This document shows, one piece after another, positions 53,220-63,800 of a DNA stretch of 64,000 bases. The stretch covers positions 1 to 64,000 of the forward strand of contig JACAUC010000002.1 of the NCBI GenBank assembly GCA_013390945.1, read 5' to 3'. The notes beneath the pieces are model-generated. The model saw only the letters and a program-made list of their open reading frames with translations. It did no database searches and had not been told where the DNA came from. The position numbers were made by a program, and so were the translations under genes. Each line of letters starts with the position of its first letter. Position 1 is the first letter of the stretch. The stretch is from Candidatus Chloroheliaceae bacterium. Lineage in GTDB: Bacteria; Chloroflexota; Chloroflexia; Chloroheliales; Chloroheliaceae.

Positions 53220-54944
53220 CTAAATTTTTCCAAAGAGTACAGGCAGGGCCGCAGGTTCCTCACGCGGTAGGCTGAAATTAAAGCGCGAACCATTCATATT
53301 ATCTGATCTGCCACCAGTATCCAGCACTGGTTCTACCCAAATCCTTCCACCATGAGCCTCAATAATCGCTTTGCAAATATAAAGGCCCAGCCCCGCGCCT
53401 TTGCGTTCCCGGACATAGCGGCTATCCAGACGGCTAAAGCGGTCAAAGATGCGTTGCCGCTCGCTTTTGGGAACCCCGATACCTTGGTCGGTCACACTTA
53501 CCACTACTTCGGTGCTATTGGGGTTAGCCTCAATGAGAATCAAACCGCCTTTTGGACTGTACTTGATCGCATTTTCAATCAGGTTAACCAATACCTGTTG
53601 AATCTTGTCATAATCAGCCAACACCGCCGGTAGTTCCTCTGGCAACCGTGCTTGTAAGGAGTGCTGCTTGCTAACGCCTTTCATCTTTTGTACCACCCGC
53701 TTTATCAAACCTTGTAGGTCTACCGGAGCCCGTCCAAGCTCCACCCCTCCGGCTTGGAGCCGCGAGGCATAGAGCAGGTTATCTACTAGTTTGCTCAGTC
53801 GTTCGCTCTCCTCTTGAATAATGTGCATCTTTTCGCGCACCTGCTCCGGTTTTAGTTCAATATTAGTATCGGCAAATAGTCCGGCATAACCTTTGATGAT
53901 AGCAATGGGGGTCTGTAACTCGTGACTAATAACCGAGAGGAAAGTACTCTGCAACTCTTCGGCCTCCTTACGCGCGGTAACATCACGTGCGCCAATAATA
54001 CCGCCCAAAATGTCGCGGTGCGACGAGAGAATAACGGAATAGGTTAACTCTACATCCCGCTTTTCGCCGTCTTTAGTTACCAACACCACCTCGCTGCGAC
54101 ATTCCAGATCAGGCCGATTGACGTAAGTTCCCAATTTGATCGGACAGTTTGCCCCACATTGCTCATTACCCAAGCTACCCTCCCGTGGCTGAAATTTCAG
54201 AGCCTCATAGCAGTTCTGACCGCGCAACTCCTCTACCGCCCATCCAGTTAAGCGAGCGAAAGCCGGATTAAACCCCATAATCGTACAATCTTTATCTACA
54301 ATTAGAATACCATCGGCACTATAGTCAATAATGGACTTTAGCCATTCTTTCTCTTGCACCAATTGACGCAACAAACGGGCATTTCGCGTCACCATTCCAT
54401 CTTGATCTATGGTCAGATTATAGGGTGAGGGTAAGGGTAGGCTATCTTCTTCTTCTACCGTGCGTGGCCCAATTCCCATTGCAGAGCCGGGAGGTAGAGC
54501 AGGCTTATCTGCGACGGGTAGAAAAGGCGCAGGTTGGGTAGCGGGTTGAAGTAAACAGAGGGCGGCAATAAAACGCCCTTCGGCATTAATCGGCAGAGCA
54601 ATAACCTGCAAGGGACCTTGCAAGGTGGGTACATCCACTTTAAGTGCCGGTAGCTCCTCATTTTGTTCCGACTCGGCAGGGTCATTTGGTCGAAAAGGCT
54701 CGCCTTGGTTTAATCTTACCACCAAGTCTTCAATCAGTGGTCGCAAATCCTCATACATCGCCGTGGTAAGGCCATAGGGTGAGGCATGACCCGGAGCATT
54801 GCGCTTTTCATCCCAAAAGATAAGTACACCCGCCTTACTACCAATCGCCTGTACCAGACTGGTGATAGCGGTATCCAACACATCACGAGTTTGATTATTT
54901 ATTTTGGAATTATCGCGGCTGTGCCGTTCTTTTCTTATCCGCAT
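53220..54944 (-). CDS. GAF/PAS sensor histidine kinase
   Basis: A cytosolic kinase of about 574 aa. A GAF-like N-terminal domain (about residues 20-160, with [20 protein letters not shown]), a PAS domain ([20 protein letters not shown] to [12 protein letters not shown]), HisKA with [16 protein letters not shown], and HATPase_c with [20 protein letters not shown] and [19 protein letters not shown] contains a Cys-rich strip (CYEALKF, CGANCPI) that may bind metal or sense redox. ATG 54944 follows an AAGG by about 8 nt; an earlier ATG at 54977 is possible. Pairs with the regulator at 52469-53179. Confidence 0.93.
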   Translation of the reverse strand: MRIRKERHSRDNSKINNQTRDVLDTAITSLVQAIGSKAGVLIFWDEKRNAPGHASPYGLTTAMYEDLRPLIEDLVVRLNQGEPFRPNDPAESEQNEELPALKVDVPTLQGPLQVIALPINAEGRFIAALCLLQPATQPAPFLPVADKPALPPGSAMGIGPRTVEEEDSLPLPSPYNLTIDQDGMVTRNARLLRQLVQEKEWLKSIIDYSADGILIVDKDCTIMGFNPAFARLTGWAVEELRGQNCYEALKFQPREGSLGNEQCGANCPIKLGTYVNRPDLECRSEVVLVTKDGEKRDVELTYSVILSSHRDILGGIIGARDVTARKEAEELQSTFLSVISHELQTPIAIIKGYAGLFADTNIELKPEQVREKMHIIQEESERLSKLVDNLLYASRLQAGGVELGRAPVDLQGLIKRVVQKMKGVSKQHSLQARLPEELPAVLADYDKIQQVLVNLIENAIKYSPKGGLILIEANPNSTEVVVSVTDQGIGVPKSERQRIFDRFSRLDSRYVRERKGAGLGLYICKAIIEAHGGRIWVEPVLDTGGRSDNMNGSRFNFSLPREEPAALPVLFGKI

Positions 54945-55125
54945 CTTTGTGGCCTTACAATTAAACCTAAATCCCATAACTCTTTCGGCTTGGGTACTAC
55001 TAACAAAAGAACTGCGCTCCTTTAGACAAAGGTAATTGACTTTTACTTTAAGGGAAGATTATATCACAGGCATTAGTGACCCGAAAACCTACTCCTATTA
55101 GAGTAGACTACACCACCATAAAAAC

Positions 55126-55154
55126 TTGCATACCGCAAAAAAATATGGTATTCT
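55126..55154 (+). promoter_or_regulatory. Promoter of the tRNA gene
   Basis: TTGCAT at 55126-55131, 17 nt, TATTCT at 55149-55154 with a TGG extended -10; the tRNA 5' end is about 20 nt downstream of the -10 box. Confidence 0.5.
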
Positions 55155-55173
55155 ATTAGCGATAATAGAAAAT

Positions 55174-55246
55174 GCGCCAGTAGCTCAGCGGATAGAGCGT
55201 TTGCCTCCGGAGCAAAAGGTCACAGGTTCGATCCCCGTCTGGCGTA
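55174..55246 (+). tRNA. tRNA-Arg (CCG)
   Basis: Acceptor stem GCGCCAG/CTGGCGT, a D arm GCTC...GAGC, anticodon stem TTTGC/GCAAA with loop CTCCGGA (anticodon CCG, reading CGG) and a T arm with TTCGATC. The T stem has one mismatch. CCA is not encoded. Confidence 0.93.
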
Positions 55247-55283
55247 TCTAAAATAGAAAGACACCAAAGACAAAGGTAAAACA

Positions 55284-55427
55284 ATGTCTAGTATGGCCTC
55301 TCTTACACCCGAGTTACTTAATAAGTTAGCTGAAGCCTCAACACCAGAGGAGGTAAAAGCTGTGTTAGAAATTAGGAGAAATTCTAATATCAACATAGAA
55401 AACGAAATCAAAGAACCCCAGCTTTGA
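55284..55427 (+). CDS. Small hypothetical protein (47 aa)
   Basis: ATG 55284 follows AAAGG at 6-7 nt, and the ORF ends at TGA 55427. The sequence starts MSSMASLTPELLNKLAEAST and continues PEEVKAVLEIRRNSN, a plausible helical mini-protein. It lies 38 nt after the tRNA, with a terminator about 130 nt downstream, so it may be cotranscribed with it. No family recognised. Confidence 0.45.
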   Translation: MSSMASLTPELLNKLAEASTPEEVKAVLEIRRNSNINIENEIKEPQL

Positions 55428-55559
55428 TGAGGGTGATATAGCAATCCGTAGCGAACTCAACAAAACACACCTTGCTAAAGGTGGTATGATGAAAGGTGGG
55501 TGGCTACCACCCGCAAGATGGTAAACTAAAAATACCCAAAAGCAAATATAAAACTTTGA

Positions 55560-55590
55560 AGCCCTGTGTAAAGCAGGGCTTTTACTTTTC
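55560..55590 (+). terminator. Rho-independent terminator
   Basis: AGCCCTG and CAGGGCT form a stem with a short loop, followed by TTTACTTTTC. It closes the tRNA/small-ORF transcript. Confidence 0.75.
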
Positions 55591-55716
55591 ATAAGAGTTT
55601 TAAAAGACGTTTTGAGTTGGCTTGGCAAGGGGTACAGCAAAATAGTCAAAAGGCGGCCTAAAAAAGCTTATCGACTTTTCTGCGCGACACCCTTTTAAAC
55701 CTAGACTATTCAACTC

Positions 55717-55745
55717 TTGACAAATTTGGGATGGTATGTGATAAT
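55717..55745 (+). promoter_or_regulatory. Promoter of the T-box/aro operon
   Basis: TTGACA at 55717-55722, 17-nt spacer, GATAAT at 55740-55745 with TGT just before it (extended -10). Transcription would start near 55752, shortly before the T-box stem I. Confidence 0.75.
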
Positions 55746-55785
55746 TCAGGCAGATTTTAGTAGGCGAAAGCCTCAAATATTTAGA

Positions 55786-56156
55786 TTGACGCTGAAAGAG
55801 ACAAAGTAGCACAAGCTGGTAACTCTCAGAGAGCGGTCGGCTGGTGCGAGACCGTAGCACAGATTGTTAGCGAATTTCCCTCTGGAGTTGATAGGTCAAA
55901 GCTTAGATTTGGTAGAGGTTTGATTGGGCAAGTCCTAACCCTTTACCAGAACTAGAAGCAAGTAAACTTATCCGGGTGCGCCCGTTATAGCGACGAAGTA
56001 TTCAACCTATCTTGCCTTTGGCTGTGGATGGGTGCGTACTTGCCGAGGTTGTGGTGGTGACACTCCAACGAAGTAAGGTGGTAACACGAAGGTTACGCTC
56101 GTAGGGGCTAAACTTCTCGTCCTTATCTGTGAGATATAAGGCGGGGAGTTTTTTTG
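55786..56156 (+). ncRNA. T-box riboswitch (candidate tRNA-Phe sensor)
   Basis: Stem I elements are present: AGAGAGC at about 55829-55835, the GGCTGGTGCGAG distal part, and CGAATTTCCCTCTGGAG at about 55871-55887 around the specifier loop. The conserved T-box AAGGTGGTAACACG is at about 56075-56088. A terminator/antiterminator follows, with CTTCTCGTCCTTATCT and GATATAAGGCGGGGAG then seven T (about 56113-56156). The specifier is best read as TTC (55876-55878), i.e. Phe, which suits the chorismate-pathway genes; TTT is offset by one. Binding of uncharged tRNA would stop termination and turn on the downstream genes. Minus-strand ORFs across this region are spurious. Confidence 0.85.
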
Positions 56157-56261
56157 TACTCTTTTTTAGAGATTACTAACCCTAATCCCCCCCCAAATTT
56201 AGACTAGTTTGTGGATAAATCGCACCGCTAGATAGAGCGCGGTAGAGGAGTGAAAAGAAAG

Positions 56262-56705
56262 ATGGTCAGTAATTCATCCAATAAGTCATTAGGACAAGCT
56301 AAAAGCGTGGAAGTAGGAGCCAAGATTTATAAGGTGCGCGGTATTCGAGGCGCAATCAGTGTACCCGAAAACAGTGCCGAAGCCATTTACGCCGCTACTC
56401 AAGAATTGTTGCTCCGCATTTTTGAGGAAAACCAACTCAACTATGATGATATTGGCAGTATCTTCTTTACCACTACGCGCGACCTAGATGCAGGCTTTCC
56501 CGCATTTGCGGCCCGCAAGCTGGGCCTAACCGATATTGCCCTGATGTGTGGGCATGAAATGGAAGTTCCCGGGGCTTTACCGCGAACTCTGAGGGTATTG
56601 CTACATGTCAACACTACCAAGAGTGGAGCCGAATTGCGCCATGTCTATCTGGGCGATGCGGTTACTCTCCGACCGGACAAGACCAGTAGCACCGAAAAGA
56701 TTTAA
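56262..56705 (+). CDS. aroH: Chorismate mutase, AroH type
   Basis: Converts chorismate to prephenate for Phe/Tyr synthesis. A domain of about 120 aa with VRGIRGAISVPENSAEAIYA, SIFFTTTRDLDAGFPAFAAR, LMCGHEMEVPGALPRTLRVL and LRHVYLGDAVTLRP matches the monofunctional AroH fold, with Arg and Glu residues of the active site retained. A GTG start at 56250 is possible; ATG 56262 follows AGGAG at 12 nt and adds a 20-residue N-tail. It is first of two genes under the T-box. Confidence 0.93.
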   Translation: MVSNSSNKSLGQAKSVEVGAKIYKVRGIRGAISVPENSAEAIYAATQELLLRIFEENQLNYDDIGSIFFTTTRDLDAGFPAFAARKLGLTDIALMCGHEMEVPGALPRTLRVLLHVNTTKSGAELRHVYLGDAVTLRPDKTSSTEKI

Positions 56706-56745
56706 GATTCTTCTTTTAAGATAAAGGCAAGTGGAGGTTTATATA

Positions 56746-57780
56746 ATGATCGTCGTAATGAGACCAAAGGCACCGCTACAATCCATTAATGAAGTAGTGG
56801 GGCGAATTGAGAAACAGGGTTTTCGAGCTAATATCAGTGGTGGAGATCAGCGCACCGTAATTGGCGTGATTGGCACTTCGTTCTACGCCGAGTTCGCCGA
56901 TATGTTGGCCGCAATCCCGAATGTAGAGGCGGTTATTCCCGTTACCCGAAAATATAAGCTGGCAAGCCGTGAGTTTAATCCGGTGGATACCGTCATAAGA
57001 GTAGGGGATGTAACCTTCGGCGGTAGCGAGGTGGTGGTAATGGCTGGGCCGTGTTCGGTGGAGAATGAGCGACAAATAATTGAGACGGCCTACGCCGTTC
57101 GTGCCTCTGGCGCAAAGGTCTTGCGGGGTGGTGCTTTCAAGCCGCGTACTTCCCCCTATATGTTCCGAGGGTTGGCGGAAGAAGGTCTAAAACTCTTGGC
57201 GAAGGCACGTGAGGAGACCGGGCTACCCGTCATCACCGAAGTAATGACCACCGCCGATGTACCACTAGTGGCACACTATAGCGATATTCTCCAGATTGGC
57301 GCACGAAATATGCAAAACTATCAACTGCTGGAAGAGTGCGGACGAAGTGGACGACCTGTACTGCTCAAGCGTGGCCTCTCGGCTACCATCGAGGAGTGGC
57401 TACTTTCGGCTGAATATATCCTGAACCAAGGCAATTGGCAAGTAATGTTGTGTGAGCGTGGTATCCGTAGTTACGATCCCATGACGCGCAACTGTTTTGA
57501 TCTAACAGCAGTGCCTCTGGTCAAACGCCTTTCGCACCTACCAATCATTGCCGACCCTAGCCATGCCACTGGCAAGTGGTATTTGGTGGAACCAATGGCG
57601 ATGGCCTCCGTCGCTGCCGGGGCCGATGGCCTGATAATTGAGGTACATCCCAATCCTGACCACGCCCTCTCGGATGGGCCACAGTCGCTTACCTTTGATA
57701 ATTTCGCTAAAATGATGGCTCACCTGCCGCATATAGCAGAGGCAGTCGGTCGTCGCATCGGTCTACACGCTTACGCCTAA
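56746..57780 (+). CDS. aroF: 3-deoxy-7-phosphoheptulonate (DAHP) synthase
   Basis: First step of the shikimate pathway, joining phosphoenolpyruvate and erythrose 4-phosphate. An N-terminal ferredoxin-like regulatory domain (about residues 1-75) precedes the catalytic barrel with [45 protein letters not shown] and [13 protein letters not shown] 56746 follows GGAGG by 8 nt. At 344 aa it is the type I-beta form found in Gram-positives and many Chloroflexota. Under the same T-box as aroH. Confidence 0.96.
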   Translation: MIVVMRPKAPLQSINEVVGRIEKQGFRANISGGDQRTVIGVIGTSFYAEFADMLAAIPNVEAVIPVTRKYKLASREFNPVDTVIRVGDVTFGGSEVVVMAGPCSVENERQIIETAYAVRASGAKVLRGGAFKPRTSPYMFRGLAEEGLKLLAKAREETGLPVITEVMTTADVPLVAHYSDILQIGARNMQNYQLLEECGRSGRPVLLKRGLSATIEEWLLSAEYILNQGNWQVMLCERGIRSYDPMTRNCFDLTAVPLVKRLSHLPIIADPSHATGKWYLVEPMAMASVAAGADGLIIEVHPNPDHALSDGPQSLTFDNFAKMMAHLPHIAEAVGRRIGLHAYA

Positions 57781-57871
57781 ATTCCGGTTGCGAACAATAG
57801 GCGGGCGGAACCGCCTCGAACCGGATACATAATGTAATATTCTGGGAAATTCCTCGGTCAAGTAACTTACC

Positions 57872-60800
57872 TCACCGGGAGACTTTGACACATTGTAAGA
57901 TATTTTTCTTCCAGAAAGCTGCCAGAGGGGAATTAGTAACGATCTGCCGATTACTAAAACCCTTGACCCAGATATTACGCAATAAGTTGCCACCATTGAG
58001 TACTAAGCCGTCACCTATGGCGGCATTGCCACTAATAATCACCGCCGGAGGTTGGCTACAGGTACTACCTCCATCTATTGTTACCTCCGTTGGAACGCTA
58101 GACATTAGTGGACCAGTAAAGTTGATGGTAGTATTGCTACCTAGCTCAAAGGTAATGGTTATGGGTGAACTACCTACCGCTTGAGAAAGTATGTAAGAGA
58201 GTGTACCCGCCGTTGTACCAAGACCATTATCGGTGTTCGAGCGCACGACCCATTGGCTATTACTCACGACCGTATAGTTTAGATAGTTGACGCTACCATT
58301 AACCTTGGTATCACCACTGTAGTTAGCACTTAAAGTGTGATTGCCTATACTCAAGCTACTGGTGGTGAATGTAGCCACTCCACTAGCGATTGTTGCGGGA
58401 CTACCGTTTAGCGTAGTAGTACCATCCTTGAAAACCACCGTCCCAGTCGCGCTGGCGGGGCTAATTGTGGCGGTCAACGTTACGGCTTGACCATAGGTGG
58501 AAGTGGAGGCGGGATTAGCCGTCAAGTTAGTCGAGGTGCTAAGAGTTGGCTGAGTTTCAAAGATGTAAGCTGCTCCCTGATAGCTGTTCTTGGCAAAAGC
58601 ACCGATCAAAGCGGTTTTACCACTGCCACTTAACGAGGCTGAGATACCAAATCTATCACCAGTCGCGGCATTGCCAGCCATCAATTCCTGCTGTTGTGAC
58701 CAAGTAGTGCCACTCCGTACAAAGGTGTAAGCCGCACCCTGATTACCGCTCGTCCCGGTCACATCCTTGTAAGAAGCACCCACTAGGGCCATGTTCCCAT
58801 CACTACTCAACGAGACCGCATTGCCAAAGGTATCACCAGCCATACCAACACTATGAGTCAAAATAGTCTGCTGAGACCAAGTAGTGCCACTTCGGACAAA
58901 AATATAAGTCGAGCCACGCTGGATGTTGCCATTGGTGGTCTTGTTCCAAGCACCCATAATAGCAGTGTTCCCATCCCCACTCAAGGCGACCGACCAGCCA
59001 AGTTCGTCATAAGCCGTGCCAACGCTATCATTCAATTTCTGCTGTTGCGTCCAAGTAGTTCCACTTCTGGTAAAGACGTAAGCCACGCCCTGATGGAGGT
59101 TCGTATTGATGGCCTTGTAAGGAGAGCCGATGAGGGCGGTGTTCCCATCGCTACTCAACGAGACCGACATACCAAAGTAATCCGCAGCCGCACCAGTAGT
59201 GGCATCTATCAATTGTTGTTGCTGCGTCCAAGTCGCCCCACTTCGCGCAAAGACGTAAGCCGCGCCTTGAGTACCTCTTCCCCCGATAGTCTTCCAAGGG
59301 GCTCCAACAAGAGCGGTATTGCCATCGCTACTTAGCGAGACCGACGTACCAAAGTTGTCATTAGCTAAGCCATCGTTGGCGGTCAATTTTTGTTGTTGTG
59401 TCCAATTAGCCCCGTTTCGTACAAAGGTGTAAGCTGCGCCCTGACTGCTGTTTCCATTAACCGTCTTATAGGAGGCACCCACTAGGGCGGTGTTACCATC
59501 ATTACTCAACGCGACCGACCAGCCAAACCGATCTCCCGTTGCACCATCGCCGTTAGTCAATTTCTGTTGTTGCACCCAAGTAGCCCCACTACGGACAAAG
59601 ATGTAAGTCGCCCCTTGATTGATGTTTAACCCGACCGTCTTGTTGGGAGCCCCAATCAGGACGGTGTTACCATCGCTACTCAACGAAACCGCATAGCCAA
59701 AGTTGTCACCAACCACGCCATCGTTGGCAAGTAATGACTGAAGCTCTATTAAGGGATCATATAGTGTAACACCCGCCACTGCATAGCCTACGTTGCTAGA
59801 AGTGCTACTAATATAGGTGCTATTGCCATAGTAGACCGCACTCAAAGTATGACTACCTGTAATCAAGGTGCTAATGCTGTAGGTTGCTACTCCATTAACA
59901 ATTGCCACTGGACTACCGTTTAGCGTAGTAGTACCATCCTTGAAAGTAACTGTTCCAGTTGCGGTAGTTGGACTAATCGTGGCGGTAAGCGTTACCACTT
60001 GCCCATATAAGGAAGGCGAGGCGGGATTAGCCGTCAAGCTAATCGAGGTGCTAAGAGTTGGTTGAGTCTCAAAAAGGTAAGCTGCCCCCTGCAAATTATT
60101 CTTACCATGGGCACCAATGAGGGCGGTTTTTCCATTACCACTCAGCGAGACCGACCCGCCAAACCAGTTAGAAGTCGCGCCATCGCTGGCGGTCAATTGC
60201 TGTTGTTGTGACCAAGTAGTGCTACTTCGCACAAAGATGTAAGCTGCCCCCTGACCTCCAATTCCATTAATTGCCTCGTTAAAAGCACCAATCAGGGCGG
60301 TATTGCCGTCACCACTCAACGACACCCAATGACCAAAGTCGCCGCCTTGGGCAGTCACTTCCTGCTGTTGTGACCAAGTAGTGCCACTTCTTACAAAGAT
60401 GTAAGCCGCACCTTGCCAGTTGTTCTTGCCGTGAGCACCAATGAGGGCGGTATTGCCGTCACCACTCAATGATACTACATCACCAAATCGGTTACCAGCC
60501 GCGCCACCAAGAGCCACTAAGGTCAAGCCTTGTTGTAACCAGCTAGTTCCATTTCGCACAAAGACATATGACACGCCTTGACCAATACTCTTGGCGGGAG
60601 TACCAATCAAGGCGGTATTCCCATCGCTACTCAACGAGACCGCATAGCCAAACCAATCACCAGACACACCATCGCTGGCAGTCAATATTTGCTGTTGTGA
60701 CCAGCTAATACCACTTCGCACAAAGACGTAGGCTACGCCCTGCCAGTTGTTCTTTTGGTAAGCGCCGACTAGGGCGGTATTCCCATCGCTACTCAACGAA

Positions 60801-63800
60801 ACCGCATAGCCAAACCAATCACCAATTGCGCCAGTAGTAGTGTCACTCAATTGCTGCTGTTGTGTCCAAGTAGCACCATTCCGTACAAAGGTATAAGCTG
60901 CGCCCTGACTGCTGTTTGCTCCAACAGTCTTGTAGTAGGCACCGACTAGGGCGGTGTTACCATCATTACTCAACGAGACCGCATAGCCAAACCGATCACC
61001 CGTCGCACCATCGCCTGCCGTCAATTTCTGCTGTTGCACCCACGTAGCACCACTTCTTACAAAGATGTAAGCCGCGCCCTGATTGATGTTTAACCCGACC
61101 GTCTTGTTGGGAGCCCCAATCAGTACGGTGTTACCATCACTACTCAACGAGACCGTATCGCCAAAATTGTCACCAACCACCCGATCATTGGCAAGTAATG
61201 ACTGAAGCTCTATTAAGGGATCATATGGTGTAACACCCGCCACTGTATAGGCTATGTTACTAGACGTACTGCCTAAGTAATTACTATCCCCACTGTAAAC
61301 CGCACTCAAAGTGTGGCTACCTGTAATCAAGGTGCTAATGCTGTAGGTTGCTACTCCATTAACAATTGCCACTGGACTACCGTTTAACGTAGTAGTACCA
61401 TCTTTGAAAGTAACCGTTCCGGCCGTGCTGGCGGGGCTAATTGTGGCGGTCAAAGTTACGGCTTGACCATAGGTGGAACTGGAGGCCGGATTAGCTGTCA
61501 AGCTTGTAGTGGTGCTGGTCAGGCTATTTACTGTATAGGCTACATTACTAGAAGTGCTACTATTATAAGCACTATCCCCACTGTAGACCGCACTTAAAGT
61601 GTGACTACCTACAATCAAGCTGTTGGTGCTGAATGTAGCCACTCCGTTAACGATGGTTGCAGGACTACCGTTTAGTGTAGTAGTACCATCCTTGAAAACC
61701 ACCGTCCCAGTCGCGCTGGCGGGGCTAATTGTGGCGGTCAAAGTTACGGCTTGACCATAGGTGGAAGGCGAGGTTGGGGCAACCGTCAAGCTTGTAGTAG
61801 TATTGTTTGTAACACCATTTACTGTATAGGCTACGTTGCTGGAACCGCTACCCGCGTAAGTGCTATCCCCACTGTAGACCGCACTTAAAGTGTGACTACC
61901 TACAATCAAGTTGCTGGTGCTGAATGTAGCCACCCCGTTAACGATTGTTGCAGGACTACCGTTTAGCGTAGTAGTACCATCCTTGAAAACCACCGTCCCA
62001 GTCGCGGTAATTGGGCTAATCGTGGCGGTTAAAGTCACGGTCTGACCATAGGTGGAAGTGGTGGCGGGATTAGCCGTCAAAGTGATAGTAGTAGGCGGAG
62101 TCGCAAAAATGTATACTCTTCCCTGAGCGGCGTTCGTCCCAATCTGCTTGTTATTAGCACCAATCAGGGCGGTGCTACCATACCCACTTAACGACACCGA
62201 CCAGCCAAATTGGTCATTAACCGCAGCATCGCTGCCTGCGGTCAAGTTAGACCCTTGTTGTGTCCAAATATTACCACTCCGCCCAAAGGTGTAAGCTACA
62301 CCCTTGCTATTCTTGCCGTAAGCCCCAATGAGAGCGGTATTCCCATCGCTACTCAACGAGACCGCTCTGCCAAACCAGTCAGAAACTGCACCATTGTTGG
62401 CAGTCAATATTCCCTGCTGTATCCAAGCATTACCACTACGTACAAAGACGTATGCCGCGCCCGACCAGCCATTCTTTAGGTAAGCACTAATCAAAGCGGT
62501 GTTACCATCACTACTCAATACGGCAGCATAACCAAATACGTCCTGAGCCGCGCCATTGCTGGCGGTCAAGGGAGACCCTTGCTGTGTCCAAGTAGCACCA
62601 CTCCGCCCAAAGATGTAAGCCGCACCCTGATAGATATTTCCATTTATTGTCTTGTAGGAGGCCCCAATCAGGGCGGTATTCCCATCCCCACTCAATGAAA
62701 CTGCCCAGCCAAAGCAATCATTAGCCGCACCAGTGGTAGTATCAGTCAAGATCTGCTCTTGTACCCACGTAGTACCCGTGCGGGTAAAGACGTAAGCCGC
62801 ACCCTGATGAGTACTACCATTGATAGCTTTGTAAGGAGCCCCAATCAGGGCGGTGTTACCATTGCTATTCAGCGAGACTGCATAACCAAACCAATCCCCA
62901 ACCGCGCCAGTACTGGTATCCACCAACTGCTGCTGTTGTGACCAAATAGTCCCATTACGCACAAAGAGGTATGCCCCTCCCTGCTGGGTCTTCCCATTGA
63001 GGGTCATGTAGTAAGCACCGACCAGAGCGGTCTGACCATCGCTACTCAACGCGACCGCCGAGCCAAATTTGTCGCTGGCACTGCCAAACAATTCCTGCTG
63101 TAGTATCCAGCTACCGCCACTCTGTACAAAGATGTATGCCCCTCCCTTGCCGGGAACGCCTATCAAGGCGGTCTGACCATCGCTACTCAACGCGACCGCC
63201 GAGCCAAACTGGTCATTCGCTAAGCCATCAGCAGCAGTCAAGGTGGTCTGAGCTTGCAATAGGGGATCAATTACGATGGGGTATTGCGCTCCCTCCAGAT
63301 TGACTAAGAGGCGAGCGGTTTGGTTGTTCGGCTGACCGTCGCTGGTTATTTCCATACGGCTAGGTAAGGCTCGGCCTGTGGCATCGTAAGCATATAGGCC
63401 ACCGTAGCGATGGAGGTTGCCCTTATCCGAGGTTAGCGTCAGACCGTCTCCGGCACTATGGAATAAGCCGCCTGTTAGGGAGATTTCGAGGGCTAATTCG
63501 TTCCCGTTCTCGCCCGGCCACGCTTGGGCCAAAGTAAAACCCTGTTCCAGCCCATCCGCTTTATTGACATACCATTCCGTTAGGCTAGGGCTACGCTGAT
63601 ATTCCACCCGGCTATCAATAGTAATTGGAGCTACCTGCTCCAGTGGTTCCAAAGCCTGCCCTTGATAACCAATCCCGGTTAGGGCAAGGTTCATCCCATT
63701 GACCGTAACACCGCTGGATTGAAAAGAGAGTTCCAAACCTTGCGTCGGATTGCTTCCCTTTAGTTCTCCGGTTCCCGCTGCCGCTAAGCGATAGCCACTA

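Noticed and set aside
55220-55860. Minus-strand ORFs over the tRNA, terminator and T-box region
   Set aside because: They overlap structured RNA elements on the other strand and show no family similarity.
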